From NCBI RefSeq assembly GCF_963576675.1, contig NC_088913.1, positions 15,823,001 through 15,887,000 on the forward strand: DNA of 64,000 nucleotides, read 5' to 3'. The translations under genes and the position numbers were made by a program. Below, one piece after another: positions 54,015 to 64,000 of this stretch. Numbering within the stretch: the stretch's first letter is position 1; every line of letters starts with the position of its first letter. The notes under the pieces are model-generated. The model did no database searches. It saw only the letters and a list, made by a program, of their open reading frames with translations, and had not been told where the DNA came from. The DNA comes from Euphorbia lathyris. Lineage: Eukaryota; Streptophyta; Magnoliopsida; Malpighiales; Euphorbiaceae.

Positions 54015-54695
54015 GCATAATGCTTCCTCAACCCCCTTAACTTGTCCAAATTTGTCATTTTACCCCCTCAACTCATTGAATGTCCTATTTACCCTCTTAA
54101 CTCCATAAAAGTGGTATTTCTTACCCCTCAACTTGTCCATTTAACCCCCCAACTCATAGAATGTTCTATTTACCCCCTTAACTCCATAAAAGTGGTATTT
54201 TTCACCCCTTACAATCCGTTATCAAAGCCTAAATTGATAACTTTTTTTTAAACGTTAAACCTATATTTATGCTATTTTGTAAGTGGAACCTAAATTGATA
54301 CTTTTCCAAAAATCATAGGCCTATTTAGGTACATTATCCCTACATATAATGTATGTAACTTGTTTATATTAATGTTCTTGTTATTTGTATTTTTTATTCG
54401 TTCTTTCTCTTTTTAACTTTTTTGACTACTATAAAGGGACAATGAATACTATTTTTATGGAGTTAAGAGGGTAAATATGATCATAAGTGGTGAGAAATAC
54501 CACTTTTATGGAGTTAAGGGGGTAAATAGGATATTCGATGAGTTGAGAAGGGGTAAAATGACAAATTTGGACAAGTTAAGGGGGTGAAAAATACCATTTT
54601 TATGGAGTTAAGGGGGTAAATAGAACATTCCATAAGTTGGAGAGGTAAAATGATCAATTTAGACAAGTTAAGAGGACTGGAGAAGCATTAAGCCC
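54015..54695. mobile_element. Fold-back element, 681 bp, 9-bp target duplication
   Basis: Arms of about 210 bases are inverted (ggcataatgcttcctcaacc / ctggagaagcattaagccc). Each arm repeats internally about twice (accccttaactccataaaag; caacttgtcc). The target duplication ataaataaa is at 54006-54014 and 54696-54704. The element is non-coding and of the Mutator-type MITE class by target length. Confidence 0.88.
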
Positions 54696-54704
54696 ATAAA
54701 TAAA

Positions 54705-55202
54705 TATGTAACAATTTATTTAATATAAGTTTTCATATAAGAAAATGGTGGAATATATACACCATCACTGCGGAAAAAAAAAGTGTATTACGACTCTAAA
54801 TTATAAGGTTTAACAAAGTTTTTTGACTTTTAAATGACAGATTTAAGATTCAGTGATAGGGTACTTATGATGATTTGTGGGTGCTAAATTGATATTTTTA
54901 GTGTTTTTACATAAAAACATATTAAAACGTCTTCACAGTTTTGTTTAGGATTTTCAGGTGACTAGTGAATGCTCAAACCCCTCTATATCCTTCTAGATCC
55001 GTTTAAATATTTACCTACATTTTCTAAAGCGTCGACACAAACTTGTTCGTCAAACGCTAGTAATATATTTTTAGTTGCCTCTGAATCTAAAGCAAGGAAA
55101 CTAAATTAGAGGTAAATTTCCTTCTCAACGAAGAAGGAAACTTTGTATTTATTAAGAAAATTTTGGTTTTTTATTTTTTGATTCTACATTTTTTTAGGGT
55201 AT
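54705..55202. other. Non-coding AT-rich sequence
   Basis: No feature recognised. Confidence 0.4.
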
Positions 55203-55913
55203 TGCTATATACCGCACCTAAAATTGCTATCACCGTCCTCATTGGACAATTTTGCCCTTGCCATAAAAATTTTGTCAAAATTGAGAAAAAAAAAAATTGA
55301 GAGAAAATTTAAAATTTAGCCTAAACGGATGTGGCATACCACCCGACCCATGGTCGGAACGGATGCGGCATCCGTTCCCGCCATGGGTTGGGCGGTATGC
55401 CGCATCCGTTCCCGCCATGGGTCGGACGGTATGCGGCATCCGTTCCGCCATGGGTCGGGTGGTACGCCGCATCCGTTCCCGCCATGGGTCGGGTGGTATG
55501 ATGCATCTGTTTAGGCCAAATTTTGAAATATACAAAATCGTAAAATTTTTAGTGACGAAAAATACTACATCATTCAATTTTTTGTGACGAAAAATTAAAA
55601 ATTCTCCTAATTTTTGTGACGAAAAATTCAAAATCGTCATGAAAAATATGTATTATTTTCATGAGTTCTTTGATAAAAAAATATAAATCTTAATGTTTCC
55701 GACTCGTAATCATCCATTTTCAAGGTTCGGATTGTCACATATCAATTATGTTCATAATTTTAATTATTGTTGTTCGGGTTTATGATTTTGGAGAGAAAAC
55801 CCAAAGAAGGTAGAGAGGATTTGAGAAAATTCCATTTTCTTGTTTCAAAAAGTGAGGAGGGCAAATATGTCACAAATGGGCGGTGGACCGAAATTTAGAT
55901 GCGGTATATAGCA
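55203..55913. mobile_element. Non-autonomous DNA transposon with GC-rich array
   Basis: Ends tgctatataccgcacctaaa and tttagatgcggtatatagca are inverted copies; ttttgccct and agggcaaa continue the arms. No target duplication is clear. Just inside lies a GC-rich array, and further in phrases on ttttgtgacgaaaaatt recur three times. No ORF of a known family. Its right end is present at 2949-2961, at the tandem junction. Confidence 0.75.
55318..55515. repeat. GC-rich 34-bp repeats with one inverted unit
   Basis: Four direct copies of gcatccgttcccgccatggg-tcgggtggtatgcc (33-35 bp), preceded by one copy in inverted orientation (ggcataccacccgacccatgg). So the array folds back on itself. CpG-rich within an AT-rich element. 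Confidence 0.9.
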
Positions 55914-57764
55914 GTTCACTTTTTATAGTACAAAATGAAGGAATTGTATCCCACTATTCTAGCTATTAATTAAGGCAAATGATATATACAACCCTAAGAA
56001 TTGTATATAAGCATTAATTATCCCATATATATATTACCAATTTTAGAGATGGAACTTTTAATGATTAAAATGACCTTGTTCTCGACGGAAAAGGGTAATG
56101 AAGGGAAATAAAGAAAAGCTTGCGACTATAAAATGGAGGCTTCACTGTAAAATTAGACTCAATCACTCCCTCCCACCTTCCATAGATGAACAGGTTTAAA
56201 AAAAATAAGGTACTTGATTTCAGGTAAGAATACGAGGCTTTGCTCTCAGGGAGCCGGATGGGAGTTCTTGTAGGGTGGTTGCCGCCCCTCCCTGAATTGA
56301 TGCGGAGCCGATGATTAATTTCACCGGTGGGTTTCATTATCAAATAAACCGCTTTACAGAGTCCGACTGAAAGATGCATGCATCTAATTCGATTTATTGG
56401 CTGTGATGATTATTTCTAATTTTCGAAATCAGACGTGAAAAGGAACAATTCGATTTCAATGGCAGGGTAGTACGGAGTTGATCGTTCTGTGTAGCAACCA
56501 TGGTCGTTTTTGTTCTTTTTTTCTGTCTTAGGAAAGGGGAATCTGAGCCTAAGCCTAGCTTTAAAATCAATTTCTTTTGTGGAGATTATCAGCTAAATAC
56601 CTCTGTTCTGTTGTGTTTTGAATTTTACTTTCCAAGTGTTTTAGGGTTTGTATATGGAATTGGGTGTTTCTTTTTTCAATTTAGGGATATTTCTTGGGTT
56701 TAATGTAGGTAGAAGTATAAGGGGTAAAGTAATTTTGATTTGGAGTCCTTTTGAGGTGGAAACAGGGATCTTTTCAGAGAGACCTGAAGAACAATATGAG
56801 GTGAGGTGTTCTGAAGACTAGACTTGTCTTTTAGTTTATGCACTGCAATGTAAATGTGAATGTGAAGTTGATATGTATGCAATTTTCATTGATTGATTTG
56901 TGTTCCCTAAACTGGTTAATCTAGTATATATGTATGCAATTTTCATTGGATTGGACAGATAGGGTGTCTTTCGGTTTTTGTTTGTTTGGTTTGGCTGTTG
57001 CTAATAAGCTGTAGATAGCAGCTAAACCACACATAGTATAGGCATGGGAAATAGGCCATTTTTAGCTAGCTTTACTATTTAGTTTATGCAATTTCATATC
57101 TACTGTCTCTAAATGTGAATCATTCGCCAATTAATGGCACCCTTTATGCAAGATGTCCTATATTGTAATTATATAAAAAAAATGTTGAGAACTGAATAAA
57201 ATAATGTTGAATTATATATGTATAATGCAGTCGAATTAAGCCACAAATTTATTAGAAAGCCATGAACTTTCAACTAAGTAATCACCTTGAAGACTCAAAG
57301 GAATTTCATCATTAAATAGTTGCTTAGGTTTCACTTGCTAATAATTTTGGAATCTGTTTGGTTCAGCTAGTGTTGTTAGCTCGTAAATGTTAATTCCAAA
57401 ATAGTTATAAGTAGACAATAAAAACAATAAAAAGAAGCTAAACGGGCATGTAATAGTGTTGAAGTTAATACTATTTTGTATTATTTGTCAAGTTTCTTTC
57501 AACGTTACTTGCCATGGATTATTTTGGTTTTAATCACATAGAATTTGAAATTTTATGTCTTCTTAAGTTCGTATCACACAATAAAATTCGATTGCCTTAT
57601 TTTAATATGGTACTTTTTGTCATGTTTCTATATCTCGGTTCTGATTTCCTCCATCTAATCATCAACCAAAATCAGAAGTAGATATGAATATTATCTTTCT
57701 ACAAATTCAGTCATATGTTTTCAACGTATTTCATGAAACTATTCATTTTCATATGCAGGTCTGT

Positions 57765-57870
57765 GGCTAGTGAATTGGCAACGGACTCAATCGTTGCGCT
57801 GCAGACCACAAGGCCTCTTCTGCCACTATGTGATCGAGAGGAACTGAAACTCATGAGTACATTGTGTTGA
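57765..57870 (+). other. Candidate last exon in copy C
   Basis: Follows a good acceptor (catatgcag). One frame reads SVASELATDSIVALQTTRP...ELKLMSTLC then TGA; a second frame is also open to a stop nearby. The piece is less AT-rich than its flanks. I recognise no family. The corresponding place in copy B has been lost. Confidence 0.3.
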
Positions 57871-58221
57871 TGCTGTAGCTGTTATTATAATCTCTCACTC
57901 TCGTACAAGAATGCTTTTGGATGTGAAACGTGTACATCACAACTCAATCTTACTATATGTTGAAATTCTATTAACAAATGTAGTTGCTGACATTTACAAT
58001 CACCTTAGTTTATCATGTCATGAGATCATTTGAAGTTAAATTTTAAAGTTTTTAGAAGAACCAAGCAAAAATTGGCGAGTCTATAATGACCTAGTCCTAA
58101 AAGGGTGGTATTGCGGTGGAAAGTCGGAGCAAGATACGGTTGGAGCAAGGAGCGGTCTTAAAAAATATAAGAATAGGAATGAAATCAATTCCATGTAAAA
58201 GAAATGTATATATTAAGAACG

Positions 58222-58227
<6 letters not shown>

Positions 58228-58264
<37 letters not shown>
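58228..58264. repeat. (TA)n microsatellite followed by (TG)n
   Basis: About 15 TA units, then gtgtgtgtg. Confidence 0.95.
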
Positions 58265-58268
<4 letters not shown>

Positions 58269-58704
58269 TTTAAAACCGCGAGATTTAAAAAATGAGACTT
58301 GGATCGACTCAAATAATATCTATTTGGTATAGATTAAATTGTTAAAGTTAGGCTATTAATTATACTATTTATAATACTTGGAGTAAAATTACTCTTGATT
58401 GATAACGATATTAACGATAGAAAACAGGTGTAACCTCAAAGGACTATTTTGTAAATTTTTAAACCACAATAGTGCCAATCGAAAACAGGTGTAACTACAA
58501 GATTTATTTTTGTAATTTTTCCTGTAATTTATCTCCCATAATAAAATTTTATGCAAAATAGCGAATGGATATGAAACATGTGTAATTTATGAAATAGTTG
58601 GTTGGTCGATGCCTTGTTAAATATCAATTTAGAGTTTAACCTATGGACAAAACAAAATCCGAAATTTGAATTATATATCTAAGCACATATGTTCGTATAT
58701 ACAT

Positions 58705-59038
58705 TTTCATTCAGTCTCTTCTTCCTTTTTAGTTCTAACTAAGTATAACTTAACTGTCACGATTTAATTTATTAACTGTCTCGATTTAATCTACCATTGA
58801 TTAGCAAGAGATGGAGTCCACCATAAAAATATGGAAATCTAAAACAAGCAGATGTTGATTCAAAGTTAGCATAATATATTAGCTTAAAAGTTCTTATTAG
58901 AGCAGCACCGGTTTGTAATCCTTCCACTGCTAGGAGAAGGCTCTGTGAAACCAGCCTCACGCAGTGCCCTCCGCTCTAGGAACCAAGTCATTCCAACCTT
59001 CGTTGACACAACATGGTTCAACTCTCAACTTGGAACAG
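58705..59038. repeat. Unit tail, paralogous to 530-939
   Basis: Continues copy C. It is aligned with the left edge of the window; see the entry at 530. Here no copia fragment follows. Confidence 0.7.
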
Positions 59039-60451
59039 ACAAACCAGATGTTAGCTAGCATCAAGCCCGGACTTTTGAACCAAAGCAATGTTCCAACATA
59101 ATTGCCCCCACTTAGGTCACAAGCTTGCGCTACCAAGCTCGGTGATGTAAGTTGGTGTGCATAAAACTAATAAGTTATGTGAGTTTCTTGTTATGTAACA
59201 ATGCGGGATTGCTTTTGTTCAAATTTGAGCTTATCACCTTCATATTGACCTATCTTGCATATATTATATTTTTGCATTCAAAGCAACTAAAAACAACAAC
59301 TAATATCCAAAACTAATTAGAAATAAAACTCAAAGTATATCCCATAATTTCAAACAAAATATCCATACAGACTAGTTGTCCAAAGGGGGCCTGAAAACTT
59401 ATTAGTCATCGGAAAACTCCATTAATATGTGTATGGAGTTTTAATTGAGCGTGATTATAAAAATATATGGAGTTTTTTTACTTCTTACTATTTCTGTTTC
59501 GTTTTAAAAACATAATAGAATTAAGAAATAATATAATCAATAACGTTAAGTGTTACTAACCGAAACAAATATAACTATCAATAGAAAGTTAACAACTTAA
59601 AAACCAAAATTAAAGTTCCACTAGTACAATATCCACACGCTATGTCATCTACTCTTATTTTTCTTATTTCTTATATTCCTTGTGTTTCTTTTTCTTATCA
59701 AACGATCGAAGAAGTCATCTGGAATCGGTTTTTGTATCACATTCTGATCTCATTCTTGTAGATGAAAATAAATGAAATAAGAATTATCTTGTAACACTAT
59801 CGACTCTCCTTCTATCTTAACACGACTTTAAGTTTCATCACAATTTTTATTCCAATTCCATGGTGAAAAGAATGAATAGTCTGGACTTAAGAATGGTGTC
59901 AATTTCGAATAATCCACATTATTATTTGGTGGATCATAGTAATAAGTTAAATAACAATTGCAAATCATAGTAATTAGGTCTCTAACATTCTAAATTCACC
60001 GATTAGCTCCTCAATACATATTAAATACGCCAATTGGAATTCAAATAAAATTTTAGTTTGGTGTTGATCAATATTGTATTATATTTTCAATAATCAATTA
60101 TCAGTTTGGTTATTTAATATTATTTGTTTGATTCATTTAAAAAATATGTATGTTTTGTTTGATTTTCATTAGTATTTTATAGTATTTTTAGTTCAATTTT
60201 TTTCATGAAAACATCGACTAAATCTAACCGAAATAAATATTATATACATATAAAAAAATATTTTGATATAAATATATCAATTTTTTTAATTAAACCGAAC
60301 CTATAATCAAAAGGGTGGAATTGTAATTGGAACTTTATTTAATAAATTGGTTAGGATGTGTGGAAAAATGTGAAAGATGGACTGGAGTTGGAGAATTTTC
60401 CTCTCAATGATTGGATTAACGACATTTACTTTGTAATAAATTAGTGTGGTA
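59039..60451. other. Non-coding AT-rich sequence
   Basis: No gene, RNA gene or element ends recognised over about 1.4 kb. Confidence 0.4.
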
Positions 60452-60640
60452 TAGACTTGTTCATGAGCAGTATTAGTAGTATTCACATGGATCCTGAATG
60501 ACCAAGTGAATTTTGCATCTCCACCACATAATCCTACTAAGTTTGGATATAATGATGAATGACCAGGTGAGCACTACTGTGCTCATGAGTCGGGCTAGAT
60601 CGAATTTTGATCGGGACAGTTGAATGCTTAATTTAAGCCC
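60452..60640. mobile_element. hAT-like element end with a nested MITE
   Basis: tagacttgttcatgag at 60452-60467 resembles the end of the element at 34054, and after the nested element the internal phrase tcgggctagatcg follows (60589 on). The other end was not found, so the extent is uncertain. Confidence 0.5.
60468..60580. mobile_element. Nested MITE, 113 bp
   Basis: Flanks gttcatgag (60459-60467) and gctcatgag (60581-60589) agree at eight of nine bases. Arms cagtattagtagtattcac and the inverted gtgagcactactgt are imperfect. ttcacatggatcctgaatga links it with the MITE at 49629. Confidence 0.65.
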
Positions 60641-60841
60641 AACTCAATTAACTATTACTTTTAGACGGGTTGGAATTGAGCCAAAAACATACTTAAAAAT
60701 GAAATATCAAATTTAATCAAAATAACTCCAACATAGATTTTATTAATAAAAATTAAATACTTAAAAATAACATTTCATATATATAAATTTAATAATTAAT
60801 AAGATTAATTTTAAAAGAAATCTCTATATTTAGAATGTTGT
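60641..60841. other. Non-coding sequence
   Basis: Continues the hAT-like interior perhaps; nothing more specific. Confidence 0.3.
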
Positions 60842-61242
60842 GTAGATAGAGGATTGTGATTTTTTTTTTCAAAACGAAGTTTGTGGTCGACATTTGCAAA
60901 TCAATGACTTTTGTGTTGATTTTGCTAAATTTGGTCGTTAATAACCTTAAAATGAAAATTTCAAAAATTAAAGTTGTTTAGTATCACATTTACTCTAAAA
61001 CCATATTTTTGGAGTTTTATCTCTCTAAACTTTGACTTTCTCTTTCCTCGCCAAATAACACCGAAATGACCTCAAAACAAAAAACTTAAAGAATTAAAGT
61101 TGCTTAAAATATCATTAAAAAATTTCATTTTGAGATTGTTAACGGTCAAATTTATCAATGTCACCCACAAGTCTTCGATTTGCGAATATCAACAAGCACA
61201 ATCCTTGTTTTGGCAACAAAAATATCAAAGTCCTCTATCTAC
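60842..61242. mobile_element. Fold-back element, about 400 bp
   Basis: The arms of about 115 bases start gtagatagaggattgtg and end cctctatctac, and match through ttgcaaatcaatgactt / aagtcttcgatttgcgaa and aaatttggtcgttaa / ttaacggtcaaattt. Target duplication not seen. Non-coding. Confidence 0.75.
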
Positions 61243-62500
61243 AAAACCAAATCTAACCACATGAGCTTCTTTTGGAATTAAGCTTTATTAATATTAATAG
61301 GTCCAGTCAGATATGTCCATCCTATTTTTATAAATTCCACGTATGTCCTTGAAATATGTGAGCTTTGGTAAACTTAAGTTGGACCTAACATAAATATGGT
61401 TCATTGTTTAAACTCAAATTCTTTAGATGCATGTTAGGCTGATATTCGGTAAGGATGAAAATGGAACGAGTATCCGCAGATAATGTCATTGTCATTCTCG
61501 TATCTTTTTATTTTTGAAACTAGCCATCCTGTCGCCTTACCCCATAATATGTATTTTTGAGTTTAATATCCGTCCCATTTACTTTGTGGGTACTCACAGA
61601 CAAAGTTGTAAAAAGCGTTAGGTACTAGTCAGACGGACAGGGTCATCAAGGATTAATCAGGGATTAATAAAAAATTAATCGGATTTGTATTTTTATATTT
61701 TTTATTTGTTAATCAATAAGAAATTAATCGGATTTGTATTTTTGTATTTTTTTATATAAATTCAATTAAAATAAAGAAAAACACGTATATTTGTAACATG
61801 TTTTTTAAAAAATGTGCAAATATCATCATTTCAATAACAACATAATTGAAACAACTCGAGCAAATAAAATATAATATTAACAAGTAATATGATTCACTAA
61901 ATGTTATTAAACAATATCTTTAAAGTCTTAAAAAGTATCATGAAAACAAGTAGAGAACGCAATTAAATAAAAGTTATCCGAAAATAATAATAACAATTAA
62001 CGAATAACCATGCGATAATGCTAAAAAACGAATTATAAAAAAGAAAAAAAACAAAAAAAAAAACACTTTTCTTCATCGTTGCTTAAGGCAGCGACAATCG
62101 AAATCTAAACGGTTATAAAAATCGTCTAGGACCCAAAAAAAGGTCCAAACGGACTAATCGAAAAAAATCAGGACAGATTCTCAATTTCGAACATTTAGGA
62201 GATCCATGCGGTTTTATTTTTGAACACTGCCTACATGCACTGTTCAAAACGAAAGTCGCCTCTAATTTTGGTTGTATTAAGCCAAAAATAAATCTTAAAA
62301 AGATGTTACGTACGATCAGTGTCAATTCTCGAATGAAAACACTTAGGACTTGATTAGATGGAGGGTTTAAAGGGGTTAATAAGGGATGATAGAAACCCTT
62401 GTTTGGGAGGAGGAAGAGTTAGTAAGGGTTTCTACACACCAATGTTTGAAACACATAAAAATTAGAAGGATAAGGGTTTGAAGGGGTTTTGAAGGGTTTC
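61243..62500. other. Non-coding AT-rich sequence
   Basis: 61640-61740 has two copies of a phrase on aatcggatttgtatttttatattttt. No gene recognised. Confidence 0.45.
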
Positions 62501-62698
62501 TTTTTAAGAAATTTCATCGAATTTTCAACCGTCCAATTTAGTGAGTTTGAAAATGTTAGAAATTACATTTGCTTCCATTTCCTTACTTTTCCGGCTCTTC
62601 TCTACCCTTCCTTTATTAACACTTTCCAACCCTTCATCCAATCAATCCCTCAATCACGTGAATTCTCTTCTTCCATTTGCCGTCGCTTTCGCGCGAAA

Positions 62699-63873
62699 AT
62701 GAAAGATACCTTCACACTTCCCACACAAAATCCTTGTACATTGTTAACCCCTCGAGATGATCTCCCATCAGAGGTGGATCCCCTCGAGTTAGGTTTCAAC
62801 AATTATTGTATTTCCTACTTCTGTTTTGATCTTTGCTATTGGGTTTCCATTTGGGTTTTCGCAGGGGTAGTTTGGGCGGATTGCATGTTTTGTGAATTTT
62901 TTTAATGGGTTTGATGAAAAAGTTAATGATTTGAAGGTTATGTTAGTGTTATTGAATCAATTCAGTCTTCGGTTTCGAATTCTAGAAATGTTGTTGAGGC
63001 CACAGTTGAGAGTATAGGAGACTCTAGCATAGCAATGTAATTGTTGAAACCCGAAAGAGACTGTTAAGCAAGGGGCTGAAAATGGTGCATAGCAATGTAG
63101 TTGAGAGTATTAGAGAAGCATGGTTTGGACTATTACAATTTTTTGGTGGTTTGTTTGGGGAGAAAATGGTTGAGTCCAAGTCTGATAAAGTGAAGGATAA
63201 AGAGACTATTAAGCAAGGGGCTGTACATGGTTTAGCAAATGATTAAAGCCAAGAAAAAAGCTCAACTCGAGATCTGAAGGACGGAATTCTTAATGCTGTT
63301 GGGATAGTGAACAAAGAATTAGAGTAATTGCAGAAGATGGTGTTTATCGAAGTAGCAGATTGCAGTTTTTGGATATTAATCATCACGTCCCATCGGGGTA
63401 GAAGGTCAAAATCGTAGACGAAAAAGTAACAAATAAAGACAGTTTCATCTTCTCTTATTAATGTGTGAAGAATGTGAAGAAGTTCTTCTAGAGGCAGGCA
63501 GAAAATATAGGCTGACGTTGTCAATTGACGGAAACATGTAAGAGCCTTGTATAATGGGGGACTTGCTCTCTCATTTTGTGCTCAATTGATTGCGGATATT
63601 GGACCAGTAAGTACTCATCGTTGTTAATATATCGAGGCTACTTTGATATTTTGTCAACATAACCATTAGGTCTGCTTAATTTAGCCTTTGGTAGTGTGAA
63701 TGTCAATAGTTTTGCTCACTTAGGCGGGTCGTGTTGAAGTATTTTAGCAAGTGAGATTGAATTATAAGTTATATTTCTTTCTACTTCGTGAATTTCAGGA
63801 AGCCGCTTTTGATGCTGACGAAGTGTTTTTGGCTGTAATGGACATGATGTCTAAAGGCAATAAGCACGTGATG
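62699..63873 (+). pseudogene. Candidate exons of an unrecognised plant gene, partly decayed
   Basis: Possible exon 1 is 62699-62787 (MKDTFTLPTQNPCTLLTPR, then DDLPSEVDPL, followed by gttagg). Around 63085-63330 broken frames read SIREAWFGLLQFFGGLFG and SKSDKVKDKETIKQGAV. The best pieces are about 63535-63606 (YNGGLALSFCAQLIADIGP, then gtaagt) and 63799-63873 (after tttcag: EAAFDADEVFLAVMDMMSK, then gtaagt). Both end on codon boundaries and would join in phase. Stops between the pieces mean either a pseudogene or unseen introns. No family is recognised, and the gene would continue past the window. Confidence 0.4.
63799..63873 (+). other. Best-supported candidate exon at the right edge
   Basis: 75 bases, 25 codons, preceded by ttcgtgaatttcag and followed by gtaagtag. 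Sequence balanced and open. The next exon would lie beyond 64000. Confidence 0.45.
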
Positions 63874-64000
63874 GTAAGTAGTTGTTTCTCCTTAGCTTAA
63901 AAAACTATTTATATCACATTCACTTAATGCAGCTCTAAAGTACAGATTCGATCTAGTTTTACAAGATAATTTATGCATCTGTAGCCATGAAGTGTATAAA

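Larger units (their letters stand above)
55904..58450. repeat. Duplicated unit, copy C (uninterrupted)
   Basis: This copy lacks the LTR, LINE and SINE insertions found in copy B, so it serves as empty site for them. It matches 2951-3827, 11042-11672, 13083-13362 and 19318-19440 in order. Plus-strand 67-codon frame 56500-56703 is identical to copy A. Splice-like sites: gag then gtgagg at about 56798, and tatgcag at 57758-57764 before an open stretch. This may be a broken host gene, but no family is recognised. Confidence 0.82.

Noticed and set aside
55275..55640. Frames with repeated AYRPTHGG-like motif on both strands
   Set aside because: A by-product of the 34-bp GC-rich repeat, open in several frames.
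1..64000. tRNA or rRNA genes
   Set aside because: Only primer-site fragments and the SINE B box resemble tRNA; no cloverleaf or rRNA sequence was recognised.

Overview
This is repeat-rich plant nuclear DNA, most likely from a dicot. The evidence is Ty1/copia and Ty3/gypsy LTR retrotransposons with plant-type primer sites, a SINE resembling the plant Au family, L1-type LINE 3' ends, many AT-rich MITEs, and no bacterial-style gene organisation. I see no intact host gene. The best host-derived pieces are a stranded cis-prenyltransferase (dehydrodolichyl diphosphate synthase type) exon fragment near 12.6 kb and weak, partly decayed exon candidates at the right edge (62.7-63.9 kb).

Layout. A host-like unit occurs as the tail of one copy (about 180-945), a tandem pair (2237-2950 and 2951 onward), and a less disturbed copy (55904-59040). 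That last copy acts as an empty site for the insertions in the pair. Into the second unit of the pair went a 7.2-kb non-autonomous Tat-like gypsy element (3828-11036, 5-bp target duplication gttat), a LINE 3' end, a SINE, the cis-prenyltransferase fragment, and a 6-kb copia element (13363-19317).

From 20919 to 33192 lies a Tat-clade Ty3/gypsy element on the minus strand (target duplication tggat). It has gag, protease, RT, two RNase H domains and integrase. It also has an antisense, intron-containing gene of the gypsy-type transposase (Transposase_28) family between integrase and the 3' LTR. Its 5' LTR is split by a 2.3-kb LTR-like element (30877-33173, duplication taata). From 35812 to about 45066 is a SIRE/Maximus-type copia element with gag, pol and an env-like ORF. 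The env-like ORF is broken by a probable solo LTR, and the element has no 3' LTR. It is joined through a short shared sequence to a deletion-derivative chromovirus (to 48482).

From 48.5 kb to 61.3 kb the window is a mosaic of non-autonomous DNA transposons and fold-back elements. Several have readable target duplications and GC-rich hairpin arrays in otherwise AT-rich sequence. The rest is AT-rich with no recognisable gene.

The coding regions do not form a pathway. They are independent parasites at different stages of decay. The two Tat-like elements share LTR ends, a primer-site-like sequence and coding segments, which fits a helper and dependent pair. The observations most worth following are the antisense spliced gene, the dependent Tat-like element with its hairpin minisatellite, and the 1.5-kb element with paired 33-bp hairpin arrays.
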